The notes under the pieces: generated by a model | Seen by the model: only the letters and a program-made list of their open reading frames with translations | Database searches by the model: none | What the model was told of the DNA's origin: nothing | Assembly: GCA_029216955.1 (NCBI GenBank) | Contig: JANAVB010006998.1 | Span: forward strand, 1,974,692 to 2,038,691 | Source of the DNA: Iris pallida | Lineage: Eukaryota; Streptophyta; Magnoliopsida; Asparagales; Iridaceae | Direction of reading: 5' to 3' | DNA length: 64,000 bases | Program-made: the position numbers and the translations under genes | Shown here: positions 1 through 10,709 of the stretch, piece after piece | How positions within the stretch are numbered: the first letter of the stretch is position 1 | Layout: each line of letters starts with the position of its first letter

Positions 1-394
1 CAAGAGTTGTAGAGAGTTTGTTCAAAGTACAGAAACTATCTCTGTTATGGAGCCGGTGGTGCGCTCGTAACCAAGCACGCTAGTATGAAGTTGGTCGTGC
101 ACTTGTCACCAAGCACGGTATTGTAAGAGACTGCAAACTCTCAATTAGCTTGTGCCTTAGTGGATTAACATCGAACAAGAGTACTCGAGACTGGATTAGT
201 CCTCTCAGAGGGATACAATATACATCATTGTGTCACTGAGTTTGATCTTTCTATCTCTTGCTATATTTATTTATTGTCTCTTATTTGCTGCCATAGTTAT
301 CTGTTTATAATTTTTAAATTGGTGATTATTTTCTGCTGCACTCGCACTTACTCTATTTACTACCCTCCCTCTAGAGGTGCTCAACGGTCCTACA
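1..394 (+). repeat. 5' LTR of the copia element (right part only)
   Basis: It matches 41358-41746 of the 3' LTR almost end to end, both closing with the same run ending in tcctaca. The boundary is set by the CA terminus at 394 and the primer site two bases later. The U3 part with the promoter lies left of the window. Confidence 0.9.
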
Positions 395-396
395 AG

Positions 397-408
397 TGGT
401 ATCAGAGC
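397..408 (+). other. Primer binding site, initiator tRNA-Met
   Basis: tggtatcagagc is the standard plant PBS complementary to the 3' end of initiator tRNA-Met. It lies two bases after the LTR end and primes minus-strand cDNA synthesis. Confidence 0.93.
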
Positions 409-446
409 AGGTTATATTATAATATAACAAACCATAGAGAGTATAT

Positions 447-1867
447 ATGACAGTTGTGAAATCAATATTCAACGGTGAAGGACAATCCATAAATTGACCT
501 CCACTATTTGATGGTACAAATTATACCTACAGGAAAACACGGATGACCTTCTTCTTAAAGTCTCTTGACTTTGATCTTTGGTCTATAGTTATTGACGGTT
601 ATAAGAAACCGGCACCTACAGTAGTTGATGGCTTGCTCGTAGATAAGCCTCATGACAAATATATAGAGGCTGAAAAAGCAAAGGCTAGTCTAGATGATCG
701 TGCCTTCAATACACTGTTCTGTGCAATTAACAAAACGGAATTCAACAGAGTTTCAACCTGTAAGACGACTCACGAGATTTGGAAACTTCTTGAGGTAACT
801 CATGAAGGTACTTCCCAAGTAAAGGAATCTAAAATCAGTAGACTAACACAGGAGTATGAATCTTTTAAGATAAAATCTGGTGAGTCAATTACACAGATGT
901 TCACACGTTTCCTTGATATTACTAATCCTTTGTAATCTCTTGGTAAGGATTATAGTAATCATAAAAAGATCAGAAAAGTGCTGTGGGCTCTAACCAAGAA
1001 CTGGAACCCAAAGGCAACAGCAATCATTGAAGAAAACGATCTCACCACCATGTCTCTAGAAACATTGATGGGCAAGCTCATGACCCATGAGCTTGATCTG
1101 CAAGAGTTTGAAGAAGCGACCCCAAAAGAAAAATCTATCGCCTTTAAATCTCAAGCCAGAAAGTCTACATGTAATAATTCTGAGGAAGAATCATCAAGTG
1201 GTGATGAACAAGCCCTACTAGTGAAGAACTTCAGAAAATTCCTAAAGTTTGAAAAATCAAACAGAAGGAAGAGAGATGTCCAAGAAAGCAATAAAGATGA
1301 AACAATATGCTTTGGATGCAAGAAATCAGGGCACATGAATAAGGACTGTCCAACTTCGAAGAAAAGCAGTCCATACGATAGATCAAGATCAAGCAAAAAA
1401 TCAACAACCAGTCGAAAATATGCAAACACAAGTATCTGGCATAAAAGCGATGCTAGTGATACAGAGGAAGAAGACAGACCCTGTGGAAATGCCAATGTCT
1501 GTCTTATGGCTTTTGATAAGGTATCCTCAAACCCTTTATATGATGATTTTACTTTCGATGAATTAGAAAATGCCTTCAGTGAACTACTTGAAGAACACAG
1601 AAATGTGCTTGACAAGTATAAGCAATCTTAAAAAGAGATTAAGGCATACACAACCGAGATAGCTAGATTGTCCAGTCTTATTGAAGTCATCAAAGAGACG
1701 TATACTACCGGTAAAATGGAAGAGATAGCCAAGCTTAAAGTAGTCTATCATGAGGCTATCCTCAAAGTTGATAAGAAAGAAAGAGACAATGTCAAAATAC
1801 AAGAGTTACATGACATAGAGAAGAAGAAGCACTAAGTCACAGAACAAAGACTCTCAGACATGATTGC
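447..1867 (+). pseudogene. gag: copia gag (5' part), decayed and split by insertion
   Basis: Capsid/nucleocapsid gene of the copia element. The likely start is the ATG at 447: the frame is shared with all downstream pieces and reads MTVVKSIFNG before a TGA at 495. More stops in the same frame lie at 933, 1629 and 1833. The N-terminal part has the PPLFDGTNY motif of plant copia gag, and the middle has the long helical capsid region. A CCHC zinc knuckle (Cys-X2-Cys-X4-His-X4-Cys) is at 1308-1349, followed by a Ser/Lys-rich stretch and a charged, probably coiled-coil region. The reading frame breaks at 1867, where a retroelement inserted; the continuation is at 26107. About 14 bases (480-495) before the first stop remain readable, so nothing full-length can be made. 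Confidence 0.85.
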
Positions 1868-1959
1868 TGTCACGACCCGCACCCACTGTGAGGGTACGAG
1901 AACGTAACAACGCCCAGCCTACGCCGCAGTGTCGGCGGTAGAACGCTGTCCTAGGTCAC
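1868..1959 (-). repeat. 3' LTR of TR-GAG element, terminal piece
   Basis: First 92 bp of the minus-strand LTR, matching 21676-21767. It holds the conserved LTR end (tgtcacgacccgcaccc, then the cgcagtgtcggcggtag block). The Tekay element inserted after base 1959; the rest of the LTR resumes at 15431. Confidence 0.88.
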
Positions 1960-2360
1960 TGTCACTACCACATTTCTAGTGTGAGGGTATTTTTGTCATT
2001 TTGGGGTATTTTTAAATTTATTGGAATTAATTAGAATTTATGGGAATTTTTAGGAATTTATTTGGAATTGTTTGTCTAGGTTGACTTTTGGCTAGTGTTG
2101 ACTTTGTAGACCTACCTAGAACTAACCCTAGTTAGTGGGCCATGGTTAGGTCAAGAGACTCTAGTCTAACCTAGCCTAGTACTTGGTTTAAGCCATTTTA
2201 GCAAATAGAAATAGAAGTCATAAGTCATGACTTGTGGTTTTAGAACCTTGTTTAAATCTAATCTACATTTAGCTTTGTAGTTGGCCCAAGGCCCAATAGC
2301 TTGACAAACCCCAACCCAATCCCCAAGTGGACGACCACCCTAATGCCTAGGGATTCCCAC

Positions 2361-2426
2361 CATATATAATTCCTCTCAAAACTAGGGTTGCCTCATTCTT
2401 AGGAAGAGCCCTATTTTCAAGGAGGT
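2361..2426 (+). promoter_or_regulatory. Tekay LTR promoter, leader exon 1 and splice donor
   Basis: catatataat lies 401 bp into the LTR. Sixty bases on is a donor-like GAG/GTGAGT junction (exon ends 2424). The same arrangement occurs on the minus strand of the TR-GAG LTRs (exon ends at 19161 and 25474), within a short conserved stretch of diverged U3/R sequence. That suggests transcription starts just after the TATA box and the LTR leader is spliced. The 3' LTR copy has its TATA box at about 11614-11622. Confidence 0.5.
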
Positions 2427-5006
2427 GAGTTCTTGTCTTCATTAATTCATTTTAATTCCATAATAGGTCCTAAAATCCCCAAATCAGTTGCAATAGTTCC
2501 TAATACTGTTATTCTTGCTGTTGTGGGTGTTTTGGTTCATTTTGATATTGATTGGAAGTGATTTGGACATCAAGCAAAGAGCTAGAAAGAGCCCTCTTCC
2601 ATTGGAAGTTCACATAGAGGTAACTTCTCCAAATTTCCATGAAACTTCATGTAGTCTTCACCAATAGGAAGCCCTAAGAGCCACCCTAATGCCTGGATAA
2701 GGTTCGTGTCCTGTGTCAGTGGTTTCGTGTCCGTTCTGGACACGTATCAGCCATGGGTGTTAGGTGTTCGACCATATACCACAGAGGGCAGGTCGATCAT
2801 GTTAACCCATTCTTTTTGAATAGGAAATAGGTTCTAGATCTAGCCTTTGGTTTTCTGTCCTTGTGTCCTAGTTTTCGTGTCGTTCTGTGTCAGTTTGCTT
2901 GTGTGAATACGCGCGTGCACACGGCCACGCGCAGCTACAGGGATTTCCTGCTACTCGAGTACGAGTGCTCGTTGGACACGAAGTTTGGACTCGTGCCACT
3001 TGGCATAGACCAAGAGGCAATGACTGATAGTCCCCCCTTTCAGTCTCGAGTCCAATAGTTTTGTGTCAGACACGCACGAGGCCTCGCACGGGGATTTGCC
3101 TAGGCTGTGCACTGGGATTTTTCCCCCACTGATACGGCCCTATTGCTAGGGATACGACACCCTAGGACTCAGTACAGGTGCTTGGACACTTAGCTGGACA
3201 CTAGGTGTACCTCCTGACACGAGCATGAGACACAGTAGTGTTCTGTGTCGTGCACACGACACGAGTGCACGTGTGCACGAGACTGCACTGAACAGTACAC
3301 TGTTGTGTCTGTTTTGAGTTTTCCTTGTTCTGGACACGTCGTGTCCACTTGGGTGGACACCATTGCATTGTGGGACACATATATGATATATATATTAATT
3401 ACCAACCTCTATAATTGGGATTTAAATCAAGTTCATTAGCATTTTGCCATTCTTCATTTTTCTGAAACATGTATCAGTCTGTGTGTTCCAGTTTTTAATA
3501 TTTCATTTTGGTTGAGTAAATTAACCTGCAAATTATTGTTTAATTCATGTTTTTAAAGTTCAAATATGTTCTCCTACATGCTATCTATCTGTGATTAAAT
3601 TTCTAGAGTGTTTGGTGTTGTATGGACTTTGAATTGGGCATGGGAAATTGATTGGGTTAACTTAGGTGTTAACAATTGTTATGAACTAAATTATTAAATG
3701 TTCTTCATAACTGAGATGGAATACTAATTTCCTGAGAATGATTCTATACTAACTTGATTTTCCTTTCCTATACACTGTCACATACACTGTTCTTGATTCT
3801 GAAAACACCCCACAGTTATAGCTCACTGCTTTCATTATAAATTATCTGAAATATTGGGTTAAGTTTTCCTGAGATTCATAGGAAACTGAGATTGAGAATA
3901 ATGATTGGTTTTCCTTTCCTTTTTCCTTCCTTCTTAACTGGAATATGAGGTGTAGCCTTAATGCAAATCTGAGTTCAATTCCAGATTTGGTCTAAAACCT
4001 GAGATAAGGTAGGGGGGACTGGATGTTCAATGTGAAATTCCAGTTTTGACTTAAATTAGTTCCTTCCCTATCCTTCACTGTTTCTATTAAACTTATTTAT
4101 GCACACTGTTTTGATTTCCTTTCACTGCCATTATTTCCTGTACACACTCTTGACACACACACAAGCATACCTTTCACTGTCTTTTCCTGTCCACACATAT
4201 TTGCCTAGTACCCACACACACACATGTAAACTTTGAACACAAGCTCCTGCTCACTGTCATGCTCACACATAGCCTTCTCTTTCCTGATTTAGCATTCCTG
4301 CACTTGGACACAGTTCACACACTCTTGCACTGAAATTCCTGCACCTGACACTGTTGGCTAGTATATTTTCCACACACATATATACACCGTTTTTGCCTTC
4401 ACTGCACTGTTGGAGTATTCCTGCACTTATGTTAGCCTTTAACACACACCAGTATACACATTCACACACATAATTCTCTCTATCTTTCTCTTCTTATGCC
4501 TAGTCCTTACATGTGTAGACTATATGTCTAGTATGTAGACATATATGATAATGTATGTATATATATAGTGTAATGTAAGTATGGTTTAATATATAAGTTA
4601 TGATAATTGTGGGTTGTAGATAGTGAGAATCAAATGATGTATGGTTACCATAGGCATGTATTATATATATATGCTCTATGTATATGGTATAGGTGTAAGC
4701 CTTACTCAGGTATACATGAAGCTCATGATAAATAGCTAGTGTGAGGTAAATTAATGTGTGTTGTTTGTTGGTTTGTATAGCTTAGGATTGGTGTGTGTTG
4801 CCTAGTATAGCCTTATTAGACCTAGCTAGTTGAGTTTAGCCTAGTTTAGACTAAATTAGACTTGGTTGACCTAGTTTGACTTCTAGGGTTGACCAGAGTT
4901 GACCAAGAGTTGACTTGGTATAGATTGACTTAGAATCATGTAGAATGCATAGTAGGACTCCATTATACTATTCTGGACTTGTTGTGACTTGTGCTGTTCT
5001 GATTAG

Positions 5007-5060
5007 GAGCCAGACACCCCTCCTTGGACAGTACGATTCATATCAGACACTCAGTTACAG
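5007..5060 (+). other. Possible second leader exon in Tekay LTR
   Basis: A 54-nt segment between gattag and gcgagtac. Equivalent segments of 53-55 nt, with the same edges but diverged interiors, occur in the TR-GAG LTRs and in the solo LTR at 35371-39562. The edges would be a normal acceptor and a GC-type donor. Lengths differ by single bases between families, so it is more likely untranslated leader than coding. The 3' LTR copy has lost the GC (atgagt). Confidence 0.35.
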
Positions 5061-5708
5061 GCGAGTACATTCTCTGATCATTTCATATCCTGCTTAGAAT
5101 TATTTCCTACAGTAGATTACTTTACTTGTACTGTCACGTTGGTCACACGGATTGGTACTATATGGATCTCTACATGCGATGTTATCCCCCTCGGGAGCAT
5201 CGGGTACATTGTGTCATGTGCGTTTCACTTTCATCATATACTCCTGTGCTTTCTCCATACATGTACACTCTTGTGAATCTTGTACTCTCATGTTCACAGA
5301 GCCTTCATCTATACTATCATGTGCACCCTATATGGGCCCCCATGTGATATCATGTACAATAACATAACCTGTTTAGATCCTTGTGTATTGATTGGGGAAA
5401 CGGAGGAGTGCTAGTAGTCATGTGAACAATTTCATAGTAGTGTAGATCATGTACAACTCTTTAATGTAGATCATGTACAAATCTGTCCCGTTCACATGTG
5501 CTATCCTGTACTCTATATCACTAGCCACTGTTAGTTCTCTATTTATAGTAGATATTTCTATTACAGTTCTCTCTCTTTTTACATACTGTACTTCCTTCAG
5601 TACTTGTATCTTACTTTACTGTATGTTTTTATTTTCTAACCTGCTATGATCTGTTGAGATGTACTGTACTCGCTCCTGTCCTGACTGGACCTGTTAAAAA
5701 TATTACAG

Positions 5709-5824
5709 AGGACGAGGAGGAGGCTTGCCTGGACACCTACTATGGGGCAGCCTTAGATGACACCTGTGACCTGGACCCTCAGGAGGATCCAGCAGTAGCT
5801 GAGGACTTTCCCCCGACTGCCTAG
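5709..5824 (+). other. Possible third leader exon with short acidic ORF
   Basis: It follows an acceptor-like tattacag that is kept in the TR-GAG LTRs (minus strand, around 15786) and the solo LTR. In Tekay it opens a 38-codon frame rich in Glu and Asp (starting EDEEEACLDTYYG) that ends TAG at 5822. The TR-GAG copies share the acidic start, but their frame runs past this stop, and one copy has a 12-nt in-frame deletion. Function unknown; it could be plain leader sequence. Confidence 0.3.
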
Positions 5825-6184
5825 ACTAGATTAGCTAGCTTGTCTTTCATTTGTAGTCTTGAGACATGTTCTAGTTAGACTCTTTTGGAGATCAGTTGTA
5901 TATATTCTTTTATCTGAGATTTTGTATTGCTGGGATTATTTTAGACTACTGTTTTATCTATTTCATTTCCTTGAGTTCTGTTCATATCGTGCTATATCTT
6001 CCTTAGTTGTGATTGAGCTCTATTGCTATGTCATCTCCATTCGGGGAGTATAAACTGTTTAGATATTTATATTGCTAGATGTTGTGACCTAGGACAACGT
6101 TCTACCGCCGACACTGCGGCGTAGGCTGGGCGTATTCACGTCTCGTGCCCTTACTATAGGGTGCGGGTCGTGACACGTTTTTAG

Positions 6185-6203
6185 TGGTGGCCCATGCAGG
6201 TCT
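6185..6203 (+). other. Primer binding site, apparently tRNA-Ile
   Basis: tggtggcccatgcaggtct begins 9 nt after the LTR end. Its reverse complement ends in CCA and, from memory, equals the 3' end of plant tRNA-Ile(AAU). The same site at the same 9-nt spacing occurs in the TR-GAG element (21649-21666, minus). The usual tRNA-Met site is absent here. Confidence 0.7.
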
Positions 6204-6415
6204 AGACTAGAAGTGTAGTGGTACTCGAACTAGAGTATCACTGCAGCCTGCTATAGGATATAGGACATTAATTTTAAGATACTCAACCACTTTAGGAAAT
6301 TCCTTTTATTGCCATCTAAATCCTTTTGTCTGCTGATCCTTTGAATTATAATTGTCCGCCTTTGTTATATCGCTTCTTTCTCAGAAATTGATACTCTTGT
6401 TTGTCTATCTTCAGG

Positions 6416-7690
6416 ATGGTAGAGACTCGATCGTAGCGTGCCGTCCATGAGGATGCTTTAGAGGGGACTGCTACCTCTCAGCCAGCACGGCGAGGCCAGG
6501 GGCCTGCAGCTCTTGTCACCTCCGCTCGTGTTGAGACCTCAGCAGCCACAGCAGGGGGTATGCATCCACCGACTGGGAGGCAGGACCCGGTCTATCCAGA
6601 GGATCCTTTCCAGCCACCACCGCCTCCAGGACATGTGGACGCAGCTCAGATGTTTGCATACTTACAGCAGTTCATGGACCGACAGCAGGCTCGGCAGGAC
6701 AGAGGCATGGAGTTGGCTGTCACGACAGCCGCAGCTCGACCAGTGGTGCAGCAGCAGAGGACACCAGGGATCGAGCAGTTTCAGAAGATGAGCCCCAGAG
6801 ACTTCATGGGGACAGAGGGGATCCTGTATGCCGACGAGTGGATCGAGCATATAGAGGAGATCTTTCGCTTGGCCAGGATTCCGGCAGACCTTCAGATCGA
6901 GGCCGCAGCTAGTCGGATGCGAGATCTTGCTCGCACCTGGTATCAGTCGGACCCCAGTGTGGGGGTACCAGGGCAGACTTGGGAGCAGTTCAGGGGCTTC
7001 TTCAAGAAGAAGTTCTTCCCGGATTCAGCAGTCAGAGCCTTGGAGACACAGTTTGAGAGCTTGGTCTAGGGGAGCCTCTCAGTTGAGGAGTATGCGAAAG
7101 AGTTTGGCCGTCTCGGCAGGTTTGTTGAGGGGTTGAGCGAGACGGCGAAGGCCCAGAGGTTCCGGAAGGGTCTGGTCAAGGAGGTCAAGTCCCTGACCAA
7201 GGGGAACAGAGATGCTACATTTGAGGAGATCTTGACGGGAGCCCTGCTAGCAGAGGATGATCTTGAGCTTAGGCTCAAGAGAGGGAGAGACCCAGCTGGG
7301 GGCAGTAGCAGCAGCGGAGGCCAGGCCAAGAGGCCTTATTTTCAGCACCAGCAGCCCAGGCAATTTCAGCCGCAGTCGATTCAGCAGAGGCCGGCTCATC
7401 AGCAGTTTTAGCATCAGGCACCCAGGCACCAGACAGTCAGTTGCACCTTCTGCAAGAAGCCTGGGCATGTCTTCAACGAGTGCAGAAAGAGGCTCGGGAG
7501 GTACCTTCTTTGCGGAGCGGCAGATCACCAGCTGAGGGATTGTACTAGGTCTGGGGGACGAGCAGCCCAGGGAGGAGGAGCCAGAGCAACAGCAGGCCAG
7601 CAGCGGGGACCAGCCCTGTCGACTCAGCAGCAGAGGTTCGTCCAGCACCAGCAGCAGGCCAGGGGAGGCCAGCAGGGGCGAGCTTTCACC
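6416..7690 (+). pseudogene. gag: Tekay gag
   Basis: Capsid/nucleocapsid part of the gag-pol frame. The ATG at 6416 is in frame with everything downstream to about 9287. A TAG follows at 6434, with others at 7067 (expected Gln) and 7409. Domains: Pro/Gln-rich N-terminus, then the plant gypsy gag core (about 6770-7260) with ADEWIEHIEEIF and the EEYAKEFGRL stretch, then two zinc knuckles of Cys-X2-Cys-X4-His-X4-Cys type at about 7443-7550 ([19 protein letters not shown]-like second), then a Gln-rich linker into protease. Gag and pol are in one frame, as usual for chromoviruses. Confidence 0.88.
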
Positions 7691-8150
7691 ATGGCAGCAG
7701 AGGATGCGGAGGTCATCGGAGAGCTGATTGCAGGTTTGATTCTTCTCGACTCCAGTCCATCATTTGCATTATTCAATACCGGTGCTTCGTATAGCTTTAT
7801 TTCAGTATCTTTTACGATTAGACACGGTATCATAGCTGAATCGTTGCCTAGGACTTACAAGATCACAACCGGGGGTGGTATTATCCTCGTGAGTGATGTT
7901 TGTAAGGGTCGGAGAGTAGTTTTGGGAGGCCGTGAGTTGGAGGTGAGCCTGCTCGTAATGCCATTGCCGAACTACGATATAGTACTAGGCATGGATTGGT
8001 TGAGCAGGCACCACGCCAGCATTGATTGCAGAGGGGATAGAGTTCTGTTCAGAGCGCCGGGGGAGCCAGAGTTCGAGTACTCCAGACGTCAGGCAGAGCA
8101 GAGCAGCGGAGTCTTCTGTGGAGTCTCGGTCGAGGAGCAGACGATTCCAC
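7691..8150 (+). pseudogene. Tekay protease
   Basis: Aspartic protease region that would cut the gag-pol polyprotein, following gag without a break. The catalytic motif reads Leu-Phe-Asn-Thr-Gly-Ala-Ser at about 7764-7790, whereas the family has Asp-Thr-Gly. The Asn codon AAT is one G-to-A change from GAT. The downstream flap and the [11 protein letters not shown] signature are intact. With the catalytic Asp gone the enzyme should be dead. Confidence 0.85.
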
Positions 8151-9530
8151 ACCCCTTGATAGCAGAGTATATGGATGTTTTCCCGGAGGAGTTGCCGGGA
8201 CTGCCACCAGACAGGGACATAGAGTTCTCGATAGACTTGGTTCCAGGAGCGGAGCCCATTTCTCAGCATGTCTATCGGGTGAACAACAGCGAGCTGGTGG
8301 AGCTGAAGAAGCAAGTGGATGAGCTACAGGACAAGGGCTTCATCCGCTCGAGTTCGTTACCTTGGGGTGCACCAGTGTTGTTCGTGTCGAAGAAGGATGG
8401 GTCAGTACGCATGTGTATTGACTATAGGGCACTCAACAACCTCACGATCAAGAACAGATACCCACTGCCGCGGATCGACGATCTATTTGACCAGTTGAGC
8501 GGAGCTCGGGTATTCTCCAAGATTGATCTGAGGTCGGGATATCACCAGGTGAAGGTGAAGGGGGAGGATATTCCCAAGACCGCTTTCAGGACGCGGTATG
8601 GGCAGTTCGAGTTTTTGGTTATGCCGTTTGGGCTAACCAATGCACCAGCTGTATTTATGAACCTTATGAACAAGGTGTTCCATCAGTATCTGGATCAGTT
8701 TGTAGTAGTATTTATTGATGATATCTTGATATATTCCAAGACTGAGGAGGAACACGAGGAGCATTTGAGGATAGTGCTGGAGATTCTCAGGAAGGAGCAG
8801 CTTTACGGGAAGCTCTCCAAATGTGAGTTCTTCCTAGACCGGGTGGATTTCTTGGGGCATGTGGTGACTGGAGATGGTATCTCAGTTGAGCCCAAAAAGA
8901 TTGTGGCAGTTGAGGCATGGACAGCGCCGACTTCAGTTGCAGAGATCAGGAGCTTCCTGGGGCTGGCAGGGTATTATCGGAGATTCGTGCAGGATTTCTC
9001 CCGGATCGCAGAGCCGTTGACACGGTTGACCCGGAAGGATGCAGAGTATGTATGGTCAGAGGAGTGTCAGGCGGCTTTTGATGAGTTGAAGAAGCGGCTG
9101 ACGACAGCTCCGATTCTGACGTTGCCTTCAGGATCAGGTGGTTTCACTATTTATAGTCATGCTTCAGGGAAGGGGCTGGGTTGTGTGTTGCAGCAATACG
9201 GAAAGGTGATTGCCTATGCTTTCAGGCAGTTACGTCCCCATGAGAAGAACTACCCTACCCACGACCTGGAGCTGGCAGCAGTAATTTTTTGCTTTGAAGC
9301 TGTGGAAGCATTATCTGTATGGTGAGAGGGTGGAGATCTTCAAAGATCACAAGAGCCTAAAGTATGTGTTCACTCAGAAGGAGTTGAACATGAGACAGCG
9401 CAGATGGTTGGAGTTGATGAAGGACTTCGACATTGTACTGCAGTATTATCCAGGGAAGGCCAACGTGGTTGCCGATGCCTTGAGTAGGTATCCGACAGCC
9501 ATGTGTTTGACCATGGATCGGTATTTGCTT
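8151..9530 (+). pseudogene. Tekay reverse transcriptase and RNase H
   Basis: Copies genomic RNA into DNA inside the particle. RT motifs are clear: the CIDYRALN fingers at about 8413, [18 protein letters not shown], and catalytic FIDDILIYS at about 8712. The LGHVV and [12 protein letters not shown] thumb/connection motifs follow. RNase H begins at about 9115, but the first catalytic Asp is His (YSHAS at 9152-9166). The HDLELAAV Glu motif is present. An extra T in the T-run near 9287 shifts the frame; the RNase H C-terminus (KDHKSLKY to [10 protein letters not shown]) continues one frame over to about 9500. Confidence 0.92.
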
Positions 9531-10618
9531 GCCGACTTGGAGAGCCTTGGGATTGAGGTGATCGTACCGGAAGTACAGATACAGCTATGGGGGATGCAGA
9601 TTCAGTCAGACTTGGTGGACAGATCAAGGCGGCCCAGTTCGAGGATGTGGCTTTTCAGAGTATCAGAGAGCAGATCAGTATAGGAGTGGGCGATCCTGAG
9701 TTCTCACTTGCAGAGGATGGTGCCCTGAGGCACGGTGCCAGGTTATGTGTGCCTAGCGGGGAGCTCAGAGAGCAGATTATGCAGGAGGCCCACAGATCTC
9801 AGCACTCTATACACCCGGGTGCCAACAAGATGTACCGAGATCTGCGGGAGCATGTATGGTGGTTAGGAATGAAGCGGGAGGTGTCCCAGTTCGTAGCTAG
9901 GTGCTTGGTCTGTCAGCAGGTCAAGGCAGAGAGACAGAGGCCCGGTGGATTATTGCAGCCGCTGCCCATTCCCGAGTGGAAATGGAAGCATATCACGATG
10001 GACTTCGTTTCAGGATTGCCGCGTACTCCAGGAGAGAAAGACGTGATTTGGGTCATCGTAGACAGGTTGACCAAATCGGCCCACTTCTTGCCATTCAAGG
10101 TGGGCACGTCTATAGAGAGGCTGGCGGAGATGTATATGCGACAAATAGTCAGGATCCACGAAGTTCTGGTCAGCATCGTCTCAGATCGGGATAGCCGCTT
10201 TACTTCCCATTTCTGGAGGAGTCTGCAGACCAGCTTGGGCACTCAGCTCAAGTTTAGTACTGCATACCACCCCCAGACGGACGGACAGTCAGAGCGGACT
10301 ATTCAGACCCTTGAGGATATGCTACGGACGTGCGTCCTGGACTTTAGAGGTTCCTGGGAGGATCATCTTCATTTGGTGGAGTTTGCCTATAATAATAGTT
10401 TCCAGGCCAGCATCGAGATGTCACCTTTCGAGGCTCTGTACGGGCGTAGGTGCCGTACACCCTTATCCTGAGATGATGTTGGTGAGCGAGCTTTGCTGGG
10501 GCCATAGATGATTGTGGATGCGGCCGAGAAGGTGAAGCTCATCAGGGACAGACTTCGCGTGGCACAGGACAGACATCGGCCCTGGGCCGATAGCCACCGG
10601 AGACCCTTGGAGTTTGAG
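9531..10618 (+). pseudogene. Tekay integrase
   Basis: Inserts the cDNA into chromosomes. After a one-base loss near 9620 the frame holds the N-terminal HHCC zinc finger (His at about 9800-9820, CLVCQQVK at about 9903) and the DDE core: TMDFVSGLP, IVSDRDSRF and DGQSERTIQ are all visible, so the three acidic residues remain. Stops at 10469 (TGA, expected Trp) and 10505 (TAG) break the part after RRCRTPLS. The frame continues to PLEFE, where a probable intron begins at 10619. Confidence 0.92.
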
Positions 10619-10709
10619 GTACAGATTAGAGTAGGATTAGATTTAGGTTGTTGTTGTGATTTTGATCATGTTTGTTATTTATATTAATTGAGACCTTGCT
10701 TGTGATTAG
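10619..10709 (+). other. Probable 91-nt intron before the chromodomain exon
   Basis: The conserved integrase C-terminal motif PLEFxVGDxVFLR is split after PLEFE. The inserted 91 nt starts gtacag, ends gattag, is A/T-rich, has in-frame stops and has a branch-point-like ttaatt about 25 nt before the end. Removing exactly 91 nt joins the upstream frame to the VGDQVFLRIS frame with no base lost. 91 is not a multiple of three, so splicing is needed to reach the chromodomain. Confidence 0.65.

Larger units (their letters stand above)
1960..6175 (+). repeat. 5' LTR of Tekay element (4.2 kb)
   Basis: It starts TGTCACTACC and ends GGTCGTGACA; its copy is 11212-15430. Visible parts: an A/T-rich start, a TATA box at 2361-2370, a possible leader exon ending at 2424, a block at about 2690-3370 crowded with GTGTC/GACAC, a long A/T-rich middle with a CA-rich stretch (4140-4480), possible leader exons at 5007-5060 and 5709-5824, and the conserved 3' end (6080-6175). 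Short ORFs inside it show no family resemblance. Confidence 0.93.

Noticed and set aside
1151..1802. Minus-strand ORFs over copia gag
   Set aside because: Shadows of the gag frame, giving Ser/Leu-rich strings from its Lys/Glu-rich codons.
2861..5367. Short ORFs in the Tekay LTR, repeated at 12121-14952 in its copy
   Set aside because: They lie in noncoding LTR sequence and show no motif. Only the leader-exon signals were kept.
6185..6203. tRNA-Ile gene
   Set aside because: Only the 3' 19 nt match; no cloverleaf follows. It is a primer binding site.
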